Counted from the first letter of the stretch, positions 17,564-26,355 are shown. The stretch is 64,000 nucleotides of DNA from CALBPI01 sp038524795 (GCA_038524795.1 JBCBIJ010000003.1:186001-250000), one strand, 5' to 3'. The notes: generated from the letters alone by a model not told the origin. Numbers and translations are program-made.

Positions 17564-20500
17564 CGGAAGATCGGAGCGTCTGTACCAGTCCAACCTGGGC
17601 GTCTGGGTCTACCTCGACAAGCTGATGGAATACCGCTTCGACTCGACCGGGCGAATCACACTGCAGATCGATCGGCCCACCGGCGAATACCACCAGTACG
17701 AGTACACGAACGCGACAACGCGCTACCCGTGGAAGATCACTCACAGCTCCGGCAGGACGCTGACCTTCACGTACGCCAATGGGAGGCTGACGCGCCTCGA
17801 AGACCCCGCCGGCAACGATATCGAGTACGAGTACGACGCTAACGGCAACCTGGAGCTGGTCCGATATCCGGCGACAGCCGCGGGCACAGCGACCAAGGAG
17901 TTCTTCTACGAGAATCCCTCACACCCGGACCTCATGACGCGGATGATCACTGAGGCCGGCGTCGAGAAGCGTTGGACCTACGACAGCGCCGGCAAAGCCA
18001 TCGGGAATGAGACCAACACGGGCGTTGACAAGTTCGATGTCCTAGCCCGAACGTTCAACGCGACCACAAGCCAGTGGGAGGTACGCACTCGCAACGCGCT
18101 CGGTAAGGAAGCCGTTCACTACTTCGAGGTGAGAGGCGGGCAGGGAAAGTCGGTTGGCACCGATGGCGACCCACTCGGAAACTGCGAAGCAACCAGCAGC
18201 ACGATCACCTATGACGCCAACGGCTACTACGACCTGCTGACAGACCGCGAAGGCAACGTCACAGACTATGATCATGACGACAACGGCCGCCTGCAGAAAA
18301 TTACAGAGGGGTTCGGGTCGCCCAACCCGCGTACCACGTTTTACGAGCATGAGCCCGATTCCGAGCTACTTCTGCGCGTCGAGAATGACCTACAGAAGGT
18401 CTTGTATGACTACGGCCCCAACGTGGCAGGGAATCAGGGCCGGCTAGAGACGATCACTCAAATTGACAAGTCGGGTGCGCTCGCGAACCGGCAGATCAGC
18501 CTGAGCTACCCGACGCTAAGCGCGACAGTGTATGGGTCAGAACTCGTCAAGAAAGTCGTCGTGGACGGGCCGCGTTCGGATGTCACGGATACGACTGAGA
18601 TTCTCTACGACAGCCAGGGCCGGCTGCAAAGCGTCAAGAATGCCCTCGGCCACGAAACCACGTTCTCCAACTTCGATGCCCATGGTCGCGCGCAGACGAT
18701 CACGTACCCGGGCGGCATGGTCACCACGCTCGCCTACAACGATCGCGGATGGCTGACGAGCAAGACAGACGCGCTTCAGGCCAGGAACATCACGACGGGA
18801 GTTCCTTACCAGCAAACCCGAACGACCACGTACGACTATTTCGTCGATGGGTCGCTGGACAAGATCACGTACGCCGACAACACCTTTATCGACTTCAGCT
18901 ACGACAGCAGTAACCGCCTGAAGGTCGTCCAGGTCAAACCCGACGAGTGGATCACGCTCGACTACGACAACGCGAGCAATGTCACGCGCGAACGCGTTCG
19001 GCACTACGAAACCGTGACCACGCAGCAGTCGAGCTGCTGCGACGAGAACGGTGAGCCGATCATCACGTGGGTTACTGAGAACGTCGCTGTCACCGACAGA
19101 GAAACCAACTTCCAGTATGACGCGCTCAACCGTCTGGAGCAGATTACGGACGGCAACAGCAACTCGACGCTGATCCGCTACAACAAGAATGACCTAGTCA
19201 AGCTGGTCGAAAACGCGCGGGGCTACCAAACTACACAGCAATACAACGAGCGCAATGAACTCAAGACCCTGCTGAATCCCGATGGTGGTGCGGTTGGTAC
19301 GAGCTTCGATGACAACGCACTGCTCAAGACGGTCGTTGATGCCATCAATGTCACCACGACTTACACGCGCAACGCCTTCGGCGAGATCGAACGAGAGGAC
19401 AACCTCGACAGTGGTGTTTGGGAGTACGACTACGACAGCGCTGGCAACCAAATCGAGGTCGTAGACGGTCAACAGCGCGTTACCACGTACACCTACGACG
19501 CGTTGAACCGGGTGGACGCCATCGCACACCCAGACTACGCGGGCGATACCGCCTTCGCATACGACACAAGCCAGCCCGGCTATCTCGACCGAGTGACCGA
19601 TTACACCGGCTACACCGACTTTGAGTACAACGAAGCCGGAGAGCTCATCAAGAAAACCGCCCACGTGGTCGGCGTCGACATGGTGACGGAGTACGAGTAC
19701 GACGTTGCGGGCCGTGTCACACACTTGAAAATGCCCGGCGGCACGGAGCTGTTCTACAGTTACGACACGGTCGGCAGAGTCTCGCGGATCGAGGTCGATC
19801 ATCCCTCGTTTAGCCGCCAGGACCTCGTCAACAACATAACTTACAAACCATTCGGCCCTATGCGGGGACTGACCCTGGGTAGCGGAGAATCCCGCACTCT
19901 GACCTATGACGGCGCCTACCGCCTGAGCCAACTCGTCAGCGGCGCTCATATCCACAAGACATTCGGCTACGATGCCAACAACAACATCACCAGCGTCACC
20001 GACGGCTTGGGGGCGCCCCTGCGAACGTACGACTATGACGAGATGAATCGGCTGGACTATCACTCCGGCGCCGACGGTGTCTTCGAGTATGAGTACGACG
20101 AGAACGGGAATCGAACGCGCAAGAACTCAACCTTTGACAACTACTTCTATGCCGCCAACACCAACCGCCTAGAGAGCGCCCCGGAGTTCAATCTCAACTA
20201 CAACGCAAACGGGGTCACCACGCAGCGCGGCGCCATTGCCTTTGGCGTTGGCAGTCGGAATCAACTCTGGCAGACCGCCGATTACAGCATCCCGAAGTAC
20301 ACGAATTACTTCTTCAATGCGTTCGGCGAGCGGGTCTACAAGTACGTCCACAACGGCACGTTCAACCAACGATTCGTCTACGGCGACGGCGCACAGCTGC
20401 TACACGAGCGTGGCTCACAGGGAACGATCGACTACGTCTATTTGAATGGGCAGCCCATCGCGATGATCAAGGATGGATCGATCTTCTACCTGCACACCGA

Positions 20501-21446
20501 CCACCTGGGGCGCCCCGAGGTGGCGACGAATTGGGCAGGGCTTGTTGCGTGGTCGATTGAAGCAAATGCTTGGTCTAGTGATTCGGCCTCGGGTGGACTG
20601 ACGGTTAACCTCAGATTCCCCGGGCAGTACTACGATGCTGAGAGTGGGCTGCATTACAACTACTTTCGGTTTTACGATCCGGTTACCGGGCGTTATCTGT
20701 CGGCAGACCCTATCGGGCTTGCCGGGGGGATGAATCGGTTTGCCTATGCGGGGAGTAACCCGGTCAATGCGATTGATCCGTTTGGGTTGGTGACTTACAG
20801 CGGTTCGTCGAATCCGTTGGTATTGAATCTTGATGACGACTCTGTGCCTGGCGGGGTACGAGTTGTCGGAGCGTGCTATGCAGATGGGTCGAATCGATCA
20901 TACTATCGGTATGACCCTACGGCGGTACCAAACAATGGGAATTTTTCGCCTGTTGATCCAGCCGGCTTCGCTGGCAACACGTTAGCGGCGTCAGAGTTAA
21001 TCTTGACTCCGGCTGCTGCTCTCGCAAGAAGCGGAGCCGACTCCTACGCGAGAGCCGCAAGAGAGATGAATAGAAGAATGTTGCAAGCGATCGTGGCCGG
21101 AAACGGTACTGCAGCTTGGGCATTCGCACAGCAGAGTCGGGCAATGGGCAATGCAGCGCGGTCCGCCTACACTGATGCGCAGGGAGCTCGACGGTACGCT
21201 AGGACGTTAGGTCGGGTGAATGTAGCGTTGGGGCCAATCCTCGCTGCTGAACAAGCGCTATCGGGCGAGTCGGGTTGGAGCAAGCTGGGGTTCTATGCAG
21301 TCGGGATCGGCGCTACAGCAGTGTCGGGCGGAAACCCGGCTGTTGGATACACCGTAGCTGTTGGTTTGTTCGGCGGCGAGATTTCTGGACTGTTTAATGA
21401 GTGGTCGAAGGAGATAGACTCGGTGGTTATCGATGCGATCGACTAG
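17508..21446 (+). CDS. Rhs/YD-repeat protein, main body with hydrophobic C-terminal toxin candidate
   Basis: 1312 residues in the +1 frame relative to the fragment before it. It is built of many YD repeats (YDANGNLE, YDALNRV, YDVAGRVTH) that form the Rhs beta-cage, and ends in the typical core LHTDHLGRPEVATNWAG, FYDPVTGRYLSADPIGLAGG and NPVNAIDPFGL. The ~218 residues after that border are unrelated to the second Rhs gene. They are Ala-rich and helical with a glycine-rich hydrophobic stretch (FYAVGIGATAVSGG, then YTVAVGLFGGEISGLF), which suggests a membrane-acting toxin. The apparent ATG is internal to the original gene. A small membrane protein follows and is the likely immunity partner. Confidence 0.85.
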   Translation: MAPPLAGHTEPTTYFTRTNGRSERLYQSNLGVWVYLDKLMEYRFDSTGRITLQIDRPTGEYHQYEYTNATTRYPWKITHSSGRTLTFTYANGRLTRLEDPAGNDIEYEYDANGNLELVRYPATAAGTATKEFFYENPSHPDLMTRMITEAGVEKRWTYDSAGKAIGNETNTGVDKFDVLARTFNATTSQWEVRTRNALGKEAVHYFEVRGGQGKSVGTDGDPLGNCEATSSTITYDANGYYDLLTDREGNVTDYDHDDNGRLQKITEGFGSPNPRTTFYEHEPDSELLLRVENDLQKVLYDYGPNVAGNQGRLETITQIDKSGALANRQISLSYPTLSATVYGSELVKKVVVDGPRSDVTDTTEILYDSQGRLQSVKNALGHETTFSNFDAHGRAQTITYPGGMVTTLAYNDRGWLTSKTDALQARNITTGVPYQQTRTTTYDYFVDGSLDKITYADNTFIDFSYDSSNRLKVVQVKPDEWITLDYDNASNVTRERVRHYETVTTQQSSCCDENGEPIITWVTENVAVTDRETNFQYDALNRLEQITDGNSNSTLIRYNKNDLVKLVENARGYQTTQQYNERNELKTLLNPDGGAVGTSFDDNALLKTVVDAINVTTTYTRNAFGEIEREDNLDSGVWEYDYDSAGNQIEVVDGQQRVTTYTYDALNRVDAIAHPDYAGDTAFAYDTSQPGYLDRVTDYTGYTDFEYNEAGELIKKTAHVVGVDMVTEYEYDVAGRVTHLKMPGGTELFYSYDTVGRVSRIEVDHPSFSRQDLVNNITYKPFGPMRGLTLGSGESRTLTYDGAYRLSQLVSGAHIHKTFGYDANNNITSVTDGLGAPLRTYDYDEMNRLDYHSGADGVFEYEYDENGNRTRKNSTFDNYFYAANTNRLESAPEFNLNYNANGVTTQRGAIAFGVGSRNQLWQTADYSIPKYTNYFFNAFGERVYKYVHNGTFNQRFVYGDGAQLLHERGSQGTIDYVYLNGQPIAMIKDGSIFYLHTDHLGRPEVATNWAGLVAWSIEANAWSSDSASGGLTVNLRFPGQYYDAESGLHYNYFRFYDPVTGRYLSADPIGLAGGMNRFAYAGSNPVNAIDPFGLVTYSGSSNPLVLNLDDDSVPGGVRVVGACYADGSNRSYYRYDPTAVPNNGNFSPVDPAGFAGNTLAASELILTPAAALARSGADSYARAAREMNRRMLQAIVAGNGTAAWAFAQQSRAMGNAARSAYTDAQGARRYARTLGRVNVALGPILAAEQALSGESGWSKLGFYAVGIGATAVSGGNPAVGYTVAVGLFGGEISGLFNEWSKEIDSVVIDAID
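19141..20790 (+). repeat. Rhs core repeat, copy 1 (pairs with 40177-41826)
   Basis: This 1650-bp stretch aligns without gaps to 40177-41826 at an offset of 21,036 bases, with only scattered, mostly silent differences. Similarity stops at the codons following NPVNAIDP, precisely at the border where Rhs C-terminal toxins are exchanged. Such long identity offers a substrate for recombination between the two loci. Confidence 0.85.
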
Positions 21447-21470
21447 TTTTTGCGGCGTGGATTCCGAAAC

Positions 21471-21854
21471 GTGAGTCAGCTGTTCTCCGACTGGTTCGCG
21501 TTCTTTGCTCGCAGAGATGACGATAGACGACTAGCCTGGATGACAGCGATCTTGATGGTGGCCGCGCCCATCTTCTGCGCACTCTTGGCAGCGGACTTTG
21601 TCGTATCGGAGTTGCTCGGAAGTGAGCGCATCTTTTCGAAAATGAACCGCTGGGTTGCTCTGGCGCTTGGCGGTGGCTTTTCGTACGGGCTTGCGGGAAT
21701 TGCGACAGGTAAGCTTCGCTATGATGAGGATACCGCGGCAAAGCTCGCATCCAGACCGCCACCTACAAGGCTTAGAACTGTGAGAAATGTACTCCAGTGG
21801 TACCTATGCCCATTGGCACTGTTCGTGGTGATCGCAGCTCTTGTGTCTAGGTGA
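21471..21854 (+). CDS. Small three-helix membrane protein, putative immunity protein of the first Rhs toxin
   Basis: About 127 residues from GTG 21471; an upstream TTG at 21450 is possible, but the paralogue at 25226 aligns from this GTG (SQLFSDWFAFF versus QDLFDDWFVFF). Hydrophobic segments lie near residues 25-45 (ILMVAAPIFCALLAADFVV), 57-77 and 105-124. The two paralogues share DWF.FF, MNRW, LRFD-like and LWY-like positions. It begins 24 bp after the Rhs stop, in the same direction, which is the normal place for an immunity gene. Three membrane spans fit protection against a toxin that inserts in the inner membrane. No characterised family was recognised. Confidence 0.65.
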   Translation: MSQLFSDWFAFFARRDDDRRLAWMTAILMVAAPIFCALLAADFVVSELLGSERIFSKMNRWVALALGGGFSYGLAGIATGKLRYDEDTAAKLASRPPPTRLRTVRNVLQWYLCPLALFVVIAALVSR

Positions 21855-22088
21855 TCATGCCCGGCGATTGCCGGCGCGGCGGGGTTGGTGACACATGCCC
21901 ATCGCACGAATCGCTACCACGAACTCTCGAAACGTCCGCTCGCCACCGTGCCGTACGGTCTGATATCGGTCGTACTCGCCGCCGTCGTAGAGTCGGACCG
22001 TTTCGGTGACTGAGGCGGTCGCCGCCGGGCAATGGGAAGCAGTCTCAGGCGGAATGACCCTTGGTGTCGCGCAGATTGTAGCGAGCAA
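21855..22088 (-). CDS. Conserved small protein (paralogue of the ORF at 43219-43467)
   Basis: 77 codons. The core TVRLYDGGEYDRYQTVRHG plus GERTFREFVVAIRAMGM is matched by TVRLHDGGKYDRWQTVRHG plus SERTCREFMAAIRVMGM in the other copy. Differences fall largely at third positions or give similar residues, which argues that the frame is translated. There is no signal peptide or membrane segment. The start is uncertain; the N-terminal 25 residues are less conserved, with PPE/PPD shared. It lies opposite to and just after the Rhs immunity gene; the second copy has the same placement. Function unknown. Confidence 0.5.
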   Translation of the reverse strand: MLATICATPRVIPPETASHCPAATASVTETVRLYDGGEYDRYQTVRHGGERTFREFVVAIRAMGMCHQPRRAGNRRA

Positions 22089-22560
22089 GCCAGTGAGCTA
22101 GGCGCTTCGAATCGATACCGGAACGTCAGCTGCCCTCGGAGCTGAATTGCTGGGACTGCCGCGGTTGCGCGCCTTCTAGTGTTCCCGATCAGTCCACGTT
22201 CCTGATCCGTCAACCGTCCCGCCCCGGCATGTGTCGCGCCGGCCTCCCGGCCCGTGTACCCAAACCTCCGAACGCACGGCGGCCGGAGCCACGACGATAT
22301 TGATAAGGACAGCACGCTTTGAGATCGAGCTCACCCGTTACTCGGGGAGACTCGGCGACTTCTGCCTGCGTCTCGGGCAGCGAGACTGATGGTGGTTGTG
22401 GGGAGGCGGATATCGGGGGCCGAGCGGGCGGCGGGCCCTCGGGCGTGCCTCATCCACCACCCCATCCTAGCGACGATCGCCGACGATCATTGCTGCCACC
22501 GTCGGGAGGGTCAATCAGCGAGAGCACATTGATTACCTGTTCCCCCAACATAGAGTCTGG
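21890..22560. repeat. Post-Rhs module, copy 1 (diverged; pairs with 43290-43975)
   Basis: Downstream of both Rhs-immunity pairs lies the same series of elements in the same order: the minus-strand small ORF, a block GTCAACCGTCCCGCC followed by GGCATGTGTCGCG, a plus-strand RFEIE micro-ORF (broken here), a GC-rich segment with GGGCGGGCGGCGGGCC, an identical 18-bp tandem CGACGATCGCCGACGATC (22471-22488 here), and an (A)TTACCTGTTCCCCC-like block. Spacing is kept although bases between have drifted. Confidence 0.6.
22300..22389 (+). pseudogene. Broken copy of the RFEIE micro-protein
   Basis: Reads LIRTARFEIELTRYSG, then CLRLGQRD and a TGA. The intact relative at 43686-43817 reads MLIKTERFEIEFKRRRG, then LRLGKRDWWWEWGS. 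The stop replaces the first Trp codon of the Trp run, and the frame after it still reads WWLWGG. The start is TTG where the other copy has ATG, with a GGAG in the same relative position. This looks like a decaying duplicate. Confidence 0.45.
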
Positions 22561-22630
22561 CGCAGCTACTGGATTCGAAACGCTCTTAACACCGTTGAGC
22601 CGATATGATGTGCTCATTTGGAGGGCCAAA

Positions 22631-23008
22631 TTGATTCAATTCCTAGACGATCTTGTGTTTGAGAGTCACGAGCTCGCACGAATTCAAGACGGCCGCAAGC
22701 CGGGGTTCTCGTCTGGATCGATCTTGTCCGGCTTTTTCCTTTATTCGATTGTTTCACTTGCGATTGCTGGCTGCATAGTTGGCGCGGCTTTCGTTATAGA
22801 ACTTGCTCTTGCCAAGCCTCAAGTCGAGACGCACGAAAGGGTCTTCTTTCCTTGGCTGTTCTGCGTATTTGCACTTCCCGCATATTATTTTTGGCGTGGG
22901 GGCCGGCTGGCATCGCAGATCAGTATGGCGGCGCACCGGGCGCTACCGCTCGGCAAAGAGCAAGGAGGCGCTTCCGACTTGCGGCAGGGGCTGCGCCACT
23001 TTGCTTAA
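22631..23008 (+). CDS. Small two-helix membrane protein, unknown
   Basis: 125 residues from TTG 22631, chosen because GGAGGG lies six bases upstream and because the in-frame sequence before it belongs to the non-coding post-Rhs module. A soluble N-terminus (IQFLDDLVFESHELARIQDG) is followed by two hydrophobic segments, FFLYSIVSLAIAGCIVGAAF and FFPWLFCVFALPAYYFW, and a charged tail. No family was recognised. Its setting, between an Rhs immunity gene and an orphan Rhs tail, and its size suggest another immunity-type membrane protein, but that is inference. Base composition is visibly poorer in G and C than the backbone. Confidence 0.5.
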   Translation: MIQFLDDLVFESHELARIQDGRKPGFSSGSILSGFFLYSIVSLAIAGCIVGAAFVIELALAKPQVETHERVFFPWLFCVFALPAYYFWRGGRLASQISMAAHRALPLGKEQGGASDLRQGLRHFA

Positions 23009-23236
23009 TGCTGCTTGCCGTGACCATGGCTGTCTTGAGCGGATAGCGCTCGCGCAGGCACGTTTGTGATGTCTCTGGCTATCCTCGACAGAAAGTGCAA
23101 GGTCAATTGAGATAAAGAACGAAGCACCGGTTTGGAGACGGGAAGGCACAATCACTGAAACATAGGCCACATGTACCACGTTGCTGAGAAAGTTGGCAAA
23201 GGTTGGGATGGAAAGGGACTCCCAGGGCAATAGACT

Positions 23237-23707
23237 ATGGCTCAAATGACTTGGATCGCGCTTACAGTGGGACTTACGGTCCTCGTTTTTATTGAGCTCA
23301 ACTATTGGCTTAACAGGAGAGCAAGGCCCATAGCGCATCTTGCGGAAATCTATCGCGCGGCAGAAACCAGTTTGTCGGGAAGAGCTAAGCGAGTTCGAAT
23401 TTCTTTCGCGGGCTTCGCTCAGTGGTTCTTGATTGGGCAGTTGGAATCCAAGGACGGTATCATTTTGTCTTTGCCCCGCGCCGGTTATTCAGCTGAAGAG
23501 TGTCGGGGTGTGATTTCCGCATTCGAGAGGCGTTGTCACGATGTTCAGCGTCACGATGATGATTCTCGGTTCATAGCGACAATCGCCATGCGACCCATGA
23601 ACTCGGCGCAGCCAAATTCAGTACTGGTTGTCAGAGGCACAACTATCATCAGAGACGCATTGGACATCCCAACTACTGTGAAAGTCCGTTGGACATTCGA
23701 CTATTAG
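23237..23707 (+). CDS. Hypothetical membrane-anchored protein
   Basis: 156 residues. One N-terminal membrane helix (MTWIALTVGLTVLVFIELNYW) is followed by NRRARPIAHLAE, so the remainder is probably cytoplasmic by the positive-inside rule. The soluble part has a beta-rich composition (RVRISFAGFAQWFLIG, then GIILSLPRAGYSAEECRGV) without known motifs. AGGG precedes the ATG. It belongs to the lower-GC group of small genes between the first Rhs gene and the orphan Rhs tail, all on the plus strand with 80-250 bp gaps. No function can be assigned. Confidence 0.55.
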   Translation: MAQMTWIALTVGLTVLVFIELNYWLNRRARPIAHLAEIYRAAETSLSGRAKRVRISFAGFAQWFLIGQLESKDGIILSLPRAGYSAEECRGVISAFERRCHDVQRHDDDSRFIATIAMRPMNSAQPNSVLVVRGTTIIRDALDIPTTVKVRWTFDY

Positions 23708-23783
23708 GCTGCTTGAAACGGACGGGTTGAGGGGCGACCCGTAGTAGTTCCGAGCTATTCCTCATGTACCGGGCGACACCGAT

Positions 23784-24536
23784 ATGACCAAGCTGTGGTA
23801 CTCACTTCTTGCAGCGGCAATCGCAGTTTCTGTGCAAGGCTGCAACACCCCCGGTACAAGCTCAGCGACCGACTTGTTCGAACATCAAACGCTCTGCAGT
23901 GCATTCTTAAAAGAGGCAGAGTCTGGCGACCCATCCGCGATGGTGGAATTGTCTCGCTGCTACTACAACGGTGCCGAACCTGACTTCGAGAGAAGCCTCG
24001 ACAAAGCCCGCGAGTGGTTGGAGGCCAGCGCGGCACTTGGCCATGGGCCGGCACAAGTCTCTTTGGCAGCCTTCATCTTGTTTAATGCGCCAGATGATGA
24101 CTCCAAGACTGAAGCCCTAACATGGGCGCGAAAGGCGAAAGACTCGAATCAGCTTGGCGCTGGAACAATAGTTGTGCTCTCCACGCACAAGGATAGAACC
24201 GTACCGCTAAACTCACTCGAATTAGAGACGATCGGAGCAGATGCGAATGCCGGCTACCTACCCGCGGCACTCGCACTTTTTGCTCAAAATTTCCTTGGCG
24301 ATGCTGATGCCAACGAGAACTCACAATCAATGGCTTTCAAGGCCCTCCAGTACCATTTCGCTGACTATGGGCTAGAAAGCGCCAAGAGCAGTTGCTCAGA
24401 CTTGGCATCAGAAGCAAGCATCCTTACCCATGCGTTCAAGCCAGAAGTCCTTCGAGCGGCCGGAAAAGCCTGCAGAAGCGCTCTAGACCGCGTCACACAG
24501 GAAGCAGGGAGTTATCCGCTTGTACCGCGCCCATGA
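23784..24536 (+). CDS. Sel1/TPR-like lipoprotein
   Basis: 250 residues. The N-terminus LLAAAIAVSVQGC is a lipoprotein signal, with Cys about residue 20 as the acylated residue. The body carries helical repeats of the Sel1 type (SGDPSAMVELSRCYYNG, then LGHGPAQVSLAAFILF and NAGYLPAALALFAQN). Sel1 repeats usually mediate protein contacts; some occur beside secreted-toxin genes as adaptors or immunity factors. Six further cysteines occur, possibly paired in the periplasm. Start, signal and repeat pattern are seen; the role is not known. Confidence 0.65.
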   Translation: MTKLWYSLLAAAIAVSVQGCNTPGTSSATDLFEHQTLCSAFLKEAESGDPSAMVELSRCYYNGAEPDFERSLDKAREWLEASAALGHGPAQVSLAAFILFNAPDDDSKTEALTWARKAKDSNQLGAGTIVVLSTHKDRTVPLNSLELETIGADANAGYLPAALALFAQNFLGDADANENSQSMAFKALQYHFADYGLESAKSSCSDLASEASILTHAFKPEVLRAAGKACRSALDRVTQEAGSYPLVPRP

Positions 24537-24602
24537 CACACAAACGTGCGCGGGCCCAACAACACCTATTTTGCGAGTGCAATTAGCACCGAGGACAGCC
24601 CC

Positions 24603-24896
24603 ATGGAATTGGTGGGTTCTATTCTAGCGATAGCTGCGTTTGCGATTTTGGTAGTGAGCATACCTACATGTGTTTACTTCACGTTGCGCTTGTCTGGTCA
24701 TCGGAGGACAGACCTGCGTAGTAGCTGGCACGACTTTTGGGGGCTCAATCGCGCCAACCTCCTGTTCTTTCCGAGCCTTTTGACCGAAACCGGTAAGCGC
24801 TTTCAACGGAGAGGGATGCAAGCTGCCGCATGGATCGCTGTCGGCACCACTCTTGCGGTCATGTCGTTCGTTTTGCTCGAGATCCCAATGACGTAA
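24603..24896 (+). CDS. Small two-helix membrane protein, unknown
   Basis: 97 residues from ATG 24603; codons before it belong to the untranslated gap. It has two hydrophobic segments, VGSILAIAAFAILVVSIPTC near the N-terminus and AAWIAVGTTLAVMSFVLLEI at the C-terminus, joined by a polar loop with SWHDFWGLNRANLLFF and a basic RFQRRG. No family was recognised. As with its neighbours, its size, topology and position between Rhs remnants would suit an immunity gene left behind after toxin exchange, but there is no direct support. Confidence 0.5.
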   Translation: MELVGSILAIAAFAILVVSIPTCVYFTLRLSGHRRTDLRSSWHDFWGLNRANLLFFPSLLTETGKRFQRRGMQAAAWIAVGTTLAVMSFVLLEIPMT

Positions 24897-25020
24897 AGGG
24901 ATCCCGCACTAGAATGATGGGTTGAGAGCTTGGCGGTTGCAGAACGAGTGTAGACCTAAAACCAACCTTGATGCGTTTGCGCTCCCGTCTTGGCCACACC
25001 TACCGATATGCTTCGTGGTC

Positions 25021-25251
25021 ACCGTCCGATTCTACGTTCCCGTGACCTAGCGGTTTTGGTCGGCTGATCCGGTCGACCTTGCAAGAGGGATTAACCGGTT
25101 TGTGTACGCTCTGGGAAATCCGCTCAGCGTAATTGACTCCCACGGACTGAGCAGGTGTATTGAGCCATGCCTCGAAAGAGATCGACTCCGTTGCTACTCA
25201 TACGATTGGTTGAGGTCCTTCAACAGTGAAGGCACTGCAAGACCTATTTGA
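25021..25251 (+). pseudogene. Orphan Rhs core-and-tail remnant
   Basis: In one frame this reads TVRFYVPVT, stop, RFWSADPVDLARGINRF, then VYALGNPLSVIDSHGLSRC and ends at a TGA at 25249-25251. The intact genes have FRFYDPVTGRYLSADPIGLAGG and NPVNAIDPFGL at the same places. A TAG at 25048-25050 replaces the Gly codon of DPVTG. After the DPxGL border there are only about 35 residues, ending inside the start of the next gene. This is the displaced end of a former Rhs gene together with a shortened toxin tip. Confidence 0.75.
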
Positions 25252-25624
25252 TGATTGGTTCGTCTTCTTTCTGCACCGAGGCGATGACCCCAAACTGGCA
25301 TGGAATACCGGCAATATCATGGTCGCAATTCCCTTCATCGCAGGTTTGGTTGCGGTCGATTTTTTCTTCGCGGTTCTGTCGCAGAGCGAGCCGCTCTTTC
25401 CCAGCATGAATCGGTGGGCCATGGTGATTACCCTGTCTGTTGGCGGGCTGCTACTTGGGGGAGTGTTTTCCAATCGGTTGCGATTCGACAAAGTTGTCGC
25501 TCAGAAGCTCAGTGGCCGTGCAACGCCAAGTAAGGCGAGAACTACTAAGAACCTCCTCTTGTGGTACATCCTGCCCGTCACGCTCGCAGTGCTAGCTATC
25601 ATTGTTGATGGGCCGACTGGGTAG
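25226..25624 (+). CDS. Second copy of the putative Rhs immunity membrane protein
   Basis: 132 residues from GTG 25226, which lies inside the Rhs remnant that ends at 25251. It is a clear paralogue of 21471-21854: DLFDDWFVFFLHRGDDPKLAW versus QLFSDWFAFFARRDDDRRLAW, then MNRW, a glycine-rich second helix, LRFDKVVAQKLSGRATPSKA versus LRYDEDTAAKLASRPPPTRL and LWYILPVTLAV versus QWYLCPLALFV. Three membrane spans are kept. Retention behind an orphan Rhs tail fits the idea that immunity genes are kept after their toxin tip is displaced. Confidence 0.65.
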   Translation: MKALQDLFDDWFVFFLHRGDDPKLAWNTGNIMVAIPFIAGLVAVDFFFAVLSQSEPLFPSMNRWAMVITLSVGGLLLGGVFSNRLRFDKVVAQKLSGRATPSKARTTKNLLLWYILPVTLAVLAIIVDGPTG

Positions 25625-26094
25625 GCTATTGCAAATTCAATCCTTGCCCGGCAATCGATTGACTATCCAATTTCAAAATTCATTGTCAATCGACAGCTAC
25701 CTGCCCGTTGTTGCTTTGAAGAAGCCAGGCTGACGGTAGTCACGCCGAAAAAAAGTAGCCCTGAAGATCGGAGCCTACCTTGTCGCTTGAGACGCTAGCG
25801 GAATTCACGCAATTCGAATGCCACAAGTCAGACCGTTAACTCAGCCGTCGAGCATTTCGCACCTAACTGCGCCCTCTCTGGGGGTAAACGTCCTCGTTTA
25901 CAAATGCGTCCCGCTTTGCGTCGGCCGCTTCGCATTCAGCGCGATTTTACTCGATAAATTCTCGATGATGCTCGTCGTGGCCGCGTCCTTCACGTTGTAC
26001 CTGCAGTCGGGTCAGGCCGCGACGCAAGCGGGGGAACTTGCGCCACGGCCCACCCGTGGGTTTGCCGCGACGTTACCGCCGCAGCGGGACTCGG
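25625..26094. other. No gene seen
   Basis: About 470 bp between the orphan immunity gene and the convergent EF-hand gene. Open frames here lack ribosome sites and protein-like composition. The left half is A/T-rich relative to the backbone. Nothing recognisable. Confidence 0.4.
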
Positions 26095-26355
26095 CTAGCG
26101 GTACCGTTTATCGCCCCGGTCGAGGCTGCCGAACTCCTGCACGTCGACGAAGCCGTCGCCGTTGGCATCGAGCTTCGCAAACTGCGACGCCACGTCGGGG
26201 TCCGCTTTGGCCTCCGACGCGCTGATGAGCAAGTCGCGGTTGGTATCCAGTTCGTCAAACGACTTGTCCGAGCTGTCGGCCTGAGCAAGCACCGGTGGCG
26301 CCAACGCCATCAGGGCCATAGCCGCCGATGCGCTTAACACGTTCCTGGTCTTCAT
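26095..26355 (-). CDS. Small exported EF-hand protein
   Basis: 86 residues from ATG 26355, preceded by GGAG. A signal peptide (VLSASAAMALMALAPPVLAQA) is followed by two EF-hand loops: DTNRDLLISASEA, which lacks a clean canonical spacing, and DANGDGFVDVQEF, which is a textbook calcium loop with Asp at 1, Asn at 3, Asp at 5 and Glu at 12. The mature protein is only about 60 residues, so it is one EF-hand pair in the periplasm or outside. It probably binds calcium; a more specific role is not visible. It stands alone. Confidence 0.75.
   Translation of the reverse strand: MKTRNVLSASAAMALMALAPPVLAQADSSDKSFDELDTNRDLLISASEAKADPDVASQFAKLDANGDGFVDVQEFGSLDRGDKRYR

Noticed and set aside
17641..20800. 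Possible tandem-repeat or CRISPR-like array
   Set aside because: The periodicity is from YD-repeat codons inside an Rhs gene; there are no constant repeats with unique spacers. No CRISPR array was seen in the window.
25818..26225. 135-codon plus-strand frame
   Set aside because: Runs across the EF-hand gene on the other strand, changes composition midway and has no ribosome site.
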